Part shown: positions 59,447 through 64,000 of the stretch, one piece after another
Layout of the letters: the number at the start of each line of letters is the position of its first letter
Numbering within the stretch: the stretch's first letter is position 1
Assembly (NCBI GenBank): GCA_000310025.1
Contig: FN649743.1
Location: 3,536,844-3,600,843, forward strand
DNA length: 64,000 bases
Origin: Ectocarpus siliculosus
Lineage: Eukaryota > Sar > Phaeophyceae > Ectocarpales > Ectocarpaceae
Direction of reading: 5' to 3'
Translations under genes and position numbers: made by a program
Notes under the pieces: model-generated
What the model was told of the DNA's origin: nothing
Databases searched by the model: none
What the model saw: the letters and a program-made list of their open reading frames with translations, nothing else

Positions 59447-61777
59447 TTAGAGGGGTAGAGCCGTGGGTAGATGCCCATCTCCCACCAATCACCCGTCGAG
59501 TTTGTAAGACATTTTGTGAGACAGAGACAGATGATTGGGCGATGGGCACGACGCTCTCGGCAGAATCACCGAAATCCTCTTGCACAGCAGCACCATACAC
59601 ATCACGTAGACAACACGCGATACAACCAGCACAGCAGTATACGGACTGCTGTAGGCCAAGGGCAGCTAAAGGCACACATCATCGGAGGCGTTGGGTATGA
59701 CTCTTGCAGCCCGTTGCCTGCTGTCGGCAGCACAAGCGAGTGACGACGCATGTCAATCCGCGGTCCGTATGCATCACCCTCAACCTACCGATCTTTGGAG
59801 CTTCCCGCACAGACGCATCCCCACAACGGAGAAAACGAGGCCTACACACTGCTGTAGGCCAAGGCCGGCCAAAGGCACACATCATGGCTGGCGTCGGAAG
59901 CTATTTTTAGACCCCGAGGCCTACCAGCGTAAGCGAGGGAACATGCGAGTGCACACAAGTCAGATCTCTGTCTGTGGTCTCTTCATCTGCCGGCCGATCT
60001 TTGCTTCAACAACAGACGCACCCCAGAAAAAGAGACAAGTGAGACGTACACAGCGCTGTAAGCCAAGGGCGGTCAAATACACACGTCGTGGGAAGGGGGT
60101 CCGGGCCAATTTTTAGAGCCCGTTGCCCTCTGCTAGTAGCGAAAGCGAAGAAAGCACTTGCGCACCCATGCACAGCAGCAGCAGCGGCAGCAACAGCAAG
60201 CAGCAGCAGCAGTACTGCTGCCGCTGAGCTGATGATGATGAGAGCTAAACAGCGCTCCCATTCATCCCCTGACTGACTAGTGGTATCGGGTGAGGTGTGA
60301 GCGTGCGCACTGGTGACCTACGTGGTGGTGTAGGCTCCATCCATATCTATCTACGCTTGCTTTGATGTCTCTCTCCGGCCCTTCTTTTCGCGCTTCACAC
60401 GAAATAATTATTTTTTTTGTTGTTGGACCTTTATGTATGGGAGGGGAACTTCACAACGCCATCTTCGAAGAGTTGCAGCTGCGATATTTTTCAACGTCAC
60501 CGTCGACCAGAGAAGCAGGACAAACATGGAAATAATATAAACATGTTGCACGGCATAATGCGCGCGGTACCGTTGCTTGCCATCTTTACCTTTTCAAGCT
60601 CCGGTTTCCTGGTTTTCATGGTGTGGTAGAAGTTGCATATAAGCTACAAGCTACCTCTGAGCCCCCTTACTGTTTGTTCCTCCTAATCCACGCATACAGT
60701 AGTATTATACCTGACACATTTCAAACTCGAGCTTCCCGGTTGCCCGGTATTCTTGGCTCACCTCCCGTACATAGGGGCATAGGGGCCCAACAAAAAATAT
60801 GTTCTTCGTAACATATTTTGCGCGAAGCTGAAAAAGACGGGCGGAAAGAGAGACGAAGGTGTAGATAGATACGGATGGGGCTCACACAGATTCCACCACT
60901 GCCACTGCGCACGCTCGCCCCTTACTCGACACCACCAGTCTGCCGTGTACGCAGGAATGCTGCTGCTGTGTGGCAGCGCGGGTTTGAGTGAAATTGTTGT
61001 GGTGTGGACGAAGCTCTCATGAACGAGCTGCTTTCTGCCGCCGCCGCTGCTGCTGCTGTGTGGATGTGTACCACTTTCTTCCCTCGCTTACGCTCGCAGC
61101 AGCGGTAACGGGCTCTTAAAATCGCCTCCTATTTTGTGTGTATTTGGTCGCCCTGGCCGGCAGCAGTGTGTACGGCCCATTGTCTCTCTGTTGTCGGGTG
61201 CGTCTGTTGTGGATCAAAAGAAGATCGGCCTGCAGACAGACCGGCGAATATCGAAGCCGCTGCAGATTGATTGACTTGTGTGCACTTGCTTCTCTCGCTT
61301 ATACGCTGCCAACAGCAGGCAAAGGGCTTCAATAATCGCTCTCGATGCCTCGTATGATGTGTTCCTTTGGCCGCCGTCGGTCTGCAGCGGTTTGTACGTC
61401 TCCTTGTCTCTGTTTTGGGGATGCATCTGTGTGACAAGCTCAAGGCCTGCCTGCAGATGATGACTGCAGCATGCAGCAGCAGCAGATTGACCTGTGTCGC
61501 CTCCCTCGCTTGTTGTGCTGCCGACAGCAGGCAACCGGCTATGACAGTCCAACCCGACGCCGTGAGTGCCTTTGGCTGCCCTTGGTCCACGGCAATCTCG
61601 TGTGCCGCTATGCTTGTTGTCTCGTGTGTTGTCTGCGTGTGTTATGTGCTGCTGCTGCTGCTGTGCGGCGTCTTTCGGGATCCCCCCTCGGCGGCGTGGC
61701 CATCAGTGCATAATGTCCTGCATAATCGACATGTGATTGGTGGGAGGACAGGTATCTACCCGGCTCTTCCCCTCTAA
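59447..61777. mobile_element. 2.33-kb long-TIR element with tandem-repeat arms
   Basis: The outer ends match as inverted repeats, TTAGAGGGGTAGAGCC on the left and the reverse complement of TTAGAGGGGAAGAGCC on the right, followed by GGGTAGAT and CTCCCACCAATCAC on both sides. The arms (about 59447-60290 and 60860-61777) are each 830-920 bp. They consist of about four ~190-bp units with blocks such as GCCAAAGGCACACATCA, CCGTTGCCTGCTGTCGGCAG and CACACAAGTCAATC. The ~570-bp centre has no transposase. No clear target duplication was seen. It resembles long-TIR non-autonomous DNA transposons such as foldback or MULE-like elements. Confidence 0.78.
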
Positions 61778-63130
61778 CACATTGATGTTTTATTTTTAGT
61801 TCTTCCTGTCCAACATAATAATTGTCCTCTGTATGGGGCCGGTTCCGTATTCTTTTGGCTGAGTAATTCTCCTCAGGTTGTGATCTTGCCGGCGTAGGAG
61901 CGAGTACCGAAAATATGTGCGTCCCACGTGCCCCAAATCATGACGTGTCCGCCCACGCGACAATAAGCCTCGGCACGCCGAAGGCGTGTTTTGGAAAAAA
62001 ATGGACCCAGGCAAAGTGTAAGGCGTTTACCTGACGTACAATTCCATGCCCTAGACGCCTGATATTCGCCTGGACTTTTTACCTGAAACAAAACGTATAC
62101 TACCTTCAATTTTACCAGTTTCGTAACCATGCCGACGGGTCATGCGGGGCTTGTCGTCGTGGCTGTTCTCTGTGTGCTGCCTGGAGCTGCCTGGCTTTAG
62201 GTAGGAGCAGTCCGACAACTGAACGCGTTCTCAGGCAAATATATTCTGATAGGAACGCCCTCTCAAGCACCAAGTCAGGCATACCTGAGAGGGTTGAAGC
62301 CATCATGCCTGAGAGGGTTGAAAGAAGAGGCCTTTGGGCAATGTCTCAGGCATGCCTGATCGGCCAGGGTTTAGCCGCGCGCTTCGGAAATTCGGACTTG
62401 AGTGGCTATGACAAGCTGCGCAGACATTGGTTTTGGATATCGACTCAATCTTTTCGATACGATATTGAGCGCGAAAATGGGAGCAACTGTGCTTCATTTC
62501 CCGTCAAAATTACCATGAGAGAGGCCTCCGGGTGTGGAAAGCCAACCGTTTTTCACGAAACATGTGTGTGCCCAACAATCGGAAAATACAGCTAGAGTTT
62601 CGTCTCTTGAAGTACCTAGAGTACTCTGAGGCTCCGGTTCTAGTTATGACCGTACATCACAACAATAGCAAGCTCATCATAGATAGCCAAGCTCTCACAA
62701 TGAGTTTATGAACGGAGAGCCGCTTCTACTGTTTTCTACCGCTGCTTTGCTCCTCGCTTTTCGCTAAATACCACGCAATGTTTGACCTCCTTCACGCCAC
62801 GCATGCAGCTATGTCTGTATGCTGTTGAGCGGTGTATTGAGCTGTAAGGTGCTGTGTGACGCCTGGCGAGCTGTGGGTTGGGTTGATACGCAACTTTAGG
62901 GGACTCGTGTTGAACGCCGAGAGTTCTGCGGGGTATGAATGTATTTTTTTGGTCGAGAAGGTCAAATTCTTCGATACTTGATACCCGATACCGATACTTC
63001 GATGCCCGATATCGACCCGAGAGAAGTCGATACTTAACGAAATATTCGATTCGATATCCAACACAATATGTAATAGCAGACAACGTCCTCCTACCCGAGG
63101 AGTACTCTTCTTACAATTTAAGTTTTCTCT
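61778..63130. other. Intergenic, short direct and GATAC-type repeats
   Basis: CCTGAGAGGGTTGAA occurs twice (near 62285 and 62310). A degenerate CGATAC/CCGATA-rich stretch lies at about 62970-63062. No gene was recognised. Confidence 0.5.
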
Positions 63131-63339
63131 GAGAACGCTTTATTTCGCTTCTTTCGGCTTCTGTGAGCGCTCTATTCCGGTCTTCTCGGGCTCTCACAGA
63201 GCAGCATTGCCTCTGGAAATTTGGCACTTTGGTGGACTTCCCACTTTTATCTTCCGCTTTTATCTCTCTCGCCTTCCGCTGTCACCCCGCTCTGTACCAT
63301 CATACCACGCATTCCACTCGAAGTACAGCCCTCTCTGTG

Positions 63340-64000
63340 TGTGCCTCCTTCTCCTCCGTTCCTCCGTCTCTTTATGTCTCTGACGGTCTGTCTATCCACA
63401 TTCTCTTTTCATTTTCGCCTTCTCTCTTGACCGCTCTCGCGTCGGAATGGTCTATTGTTTGTTCCGATTCCGTGTGGTACTGCTGCACATTTTTTTTTTT
63501 CTTCTAACACCTTCACACGGTATGCCCTCACCTCATATCACCTTGGTACCGTATTCTCTCTCTCTCGCTCCTCTCGGTGTGTGTGTGTGTCTGTGTATCC
63601 ACGTTTTCTTTAAATTTCTGCTTTTCTCTCTTCACCGCTCTCGCGTCGTAATGGCCTGTTGTTTGTTCCGATTCCGGCAACGGTGTTGTGTGCTCCGGTT
63701 CCGATAATCCCTTCTAAAGGTGCGGATAATACAAAAACACACTCCTTTCTACCTCCACTCTCGATGGCTACCCCGGCCGAATCCTCCATCTCTCTATGTC
63801 TCTGAGGGTCTGTCTATCCACATTCTCTTTTCATTTTCGCCTTCCCTCTTGACCGCTCTCGCGTCGCAATGGTCTGTTGTTTGTTCCGATTCCGTGTGCT
63901 ACTGCCGTACATTTGTTTTTTGTCTTCTAACACCTTCACACGGTATGTACATTTTTTTTTTTCTTCTAACTCAACTATGACTTCATTTGTTCAGAATTCA
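63340..64000. repeat. CT-rich ~210-bp tandem repeat, runs off the right edge
   Basis: Three units start near 63375, 63585 and 63795. Each holds a TCTGTSTATCCAC-like block, a CTCTCGCGTCG block, TGTTTGTTCCGATTCCG and, in most, CTTCTAACACCTTCACACGG. The second unit is more diverged. The array continues to the end of the window. Confidence 0.85.

Overview
The window looks like nuclear DNA of a brown alga, Ectocarpus or a close relative. The strongest pointer is a 985-residue protein made of 23 EsV-1-7 zinc-finger-like repeats (50654-58594, minus strand). This host family includes the Ectocarpus developmental gene IMMEDIATE UPRIGHT and is greatly expanded in brown algae. Genes here have many short exons, long introns and long intergenic stretches full of simple repeats. 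I recognise no retroviral, Polinton-like or other capsid-bearing element. All gene models below come from reading splice sites, reading phase and protein motifs by eye.

Layout. At 200-1956 and 9567-11602 (both minus) are two tandem paralogues of a small cysteine-rich 'CCQG' protein; the first runs off the left edge. From 12 to 21 kb I see almost no gene, only a decayed EsV-1-7 repeat at 14.2 kb and a coding-like block near 17.1 kb. At 21151-26987 (minus) is an unrecognised multi-exon gene with a Ser/Pro/Gly-rich C-terminus. A 1-kb degenerate 10-bp satellite lies at 28247-29304, followed by poorly populated sequence with an isolated EsV-1-7 first exon at 32.7 kb.

The gene-rich core is 35.9-58.6 kb. 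It holds a cytochrome P450 (minus, 35922-41960 plus an unresolved 5' end), an IMPACT/YIH1-type RWD+UPF0029 gene (plus, 43653-48341) and the EsV-1-7 gene (minus). The P450 and IMPACT genes are head to head and IMPACT and EsV-1-7 are tail to tail. About 600-bp inverted copies of one dispersed repeat (34.4-35.0 and 49.85-50.4 kb) flank the P450-IMPACT pair. The EsV-1-7 gene has a 5-kb first intron filled with foldback and inverted-repeat elements.

The right end holds a divergent EsV-1-7 first exon on the plus strand (59038), a 2.33-kb terminal-inverted-repeat element whose arms are built from ~190-bp tandem units (59447-61777), and a ~210-bp CT-rich tandem repeat reaching the window edge.

Notable patterns are three GC-AG introns required by reading phase in two adjacent genes, a phase-1 intron at the same place inside the EsV-1-7 motif in several first exons, and recent block duplication inside the EsV-1-7 array. 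No metabolic operon or single pathway links these genes.
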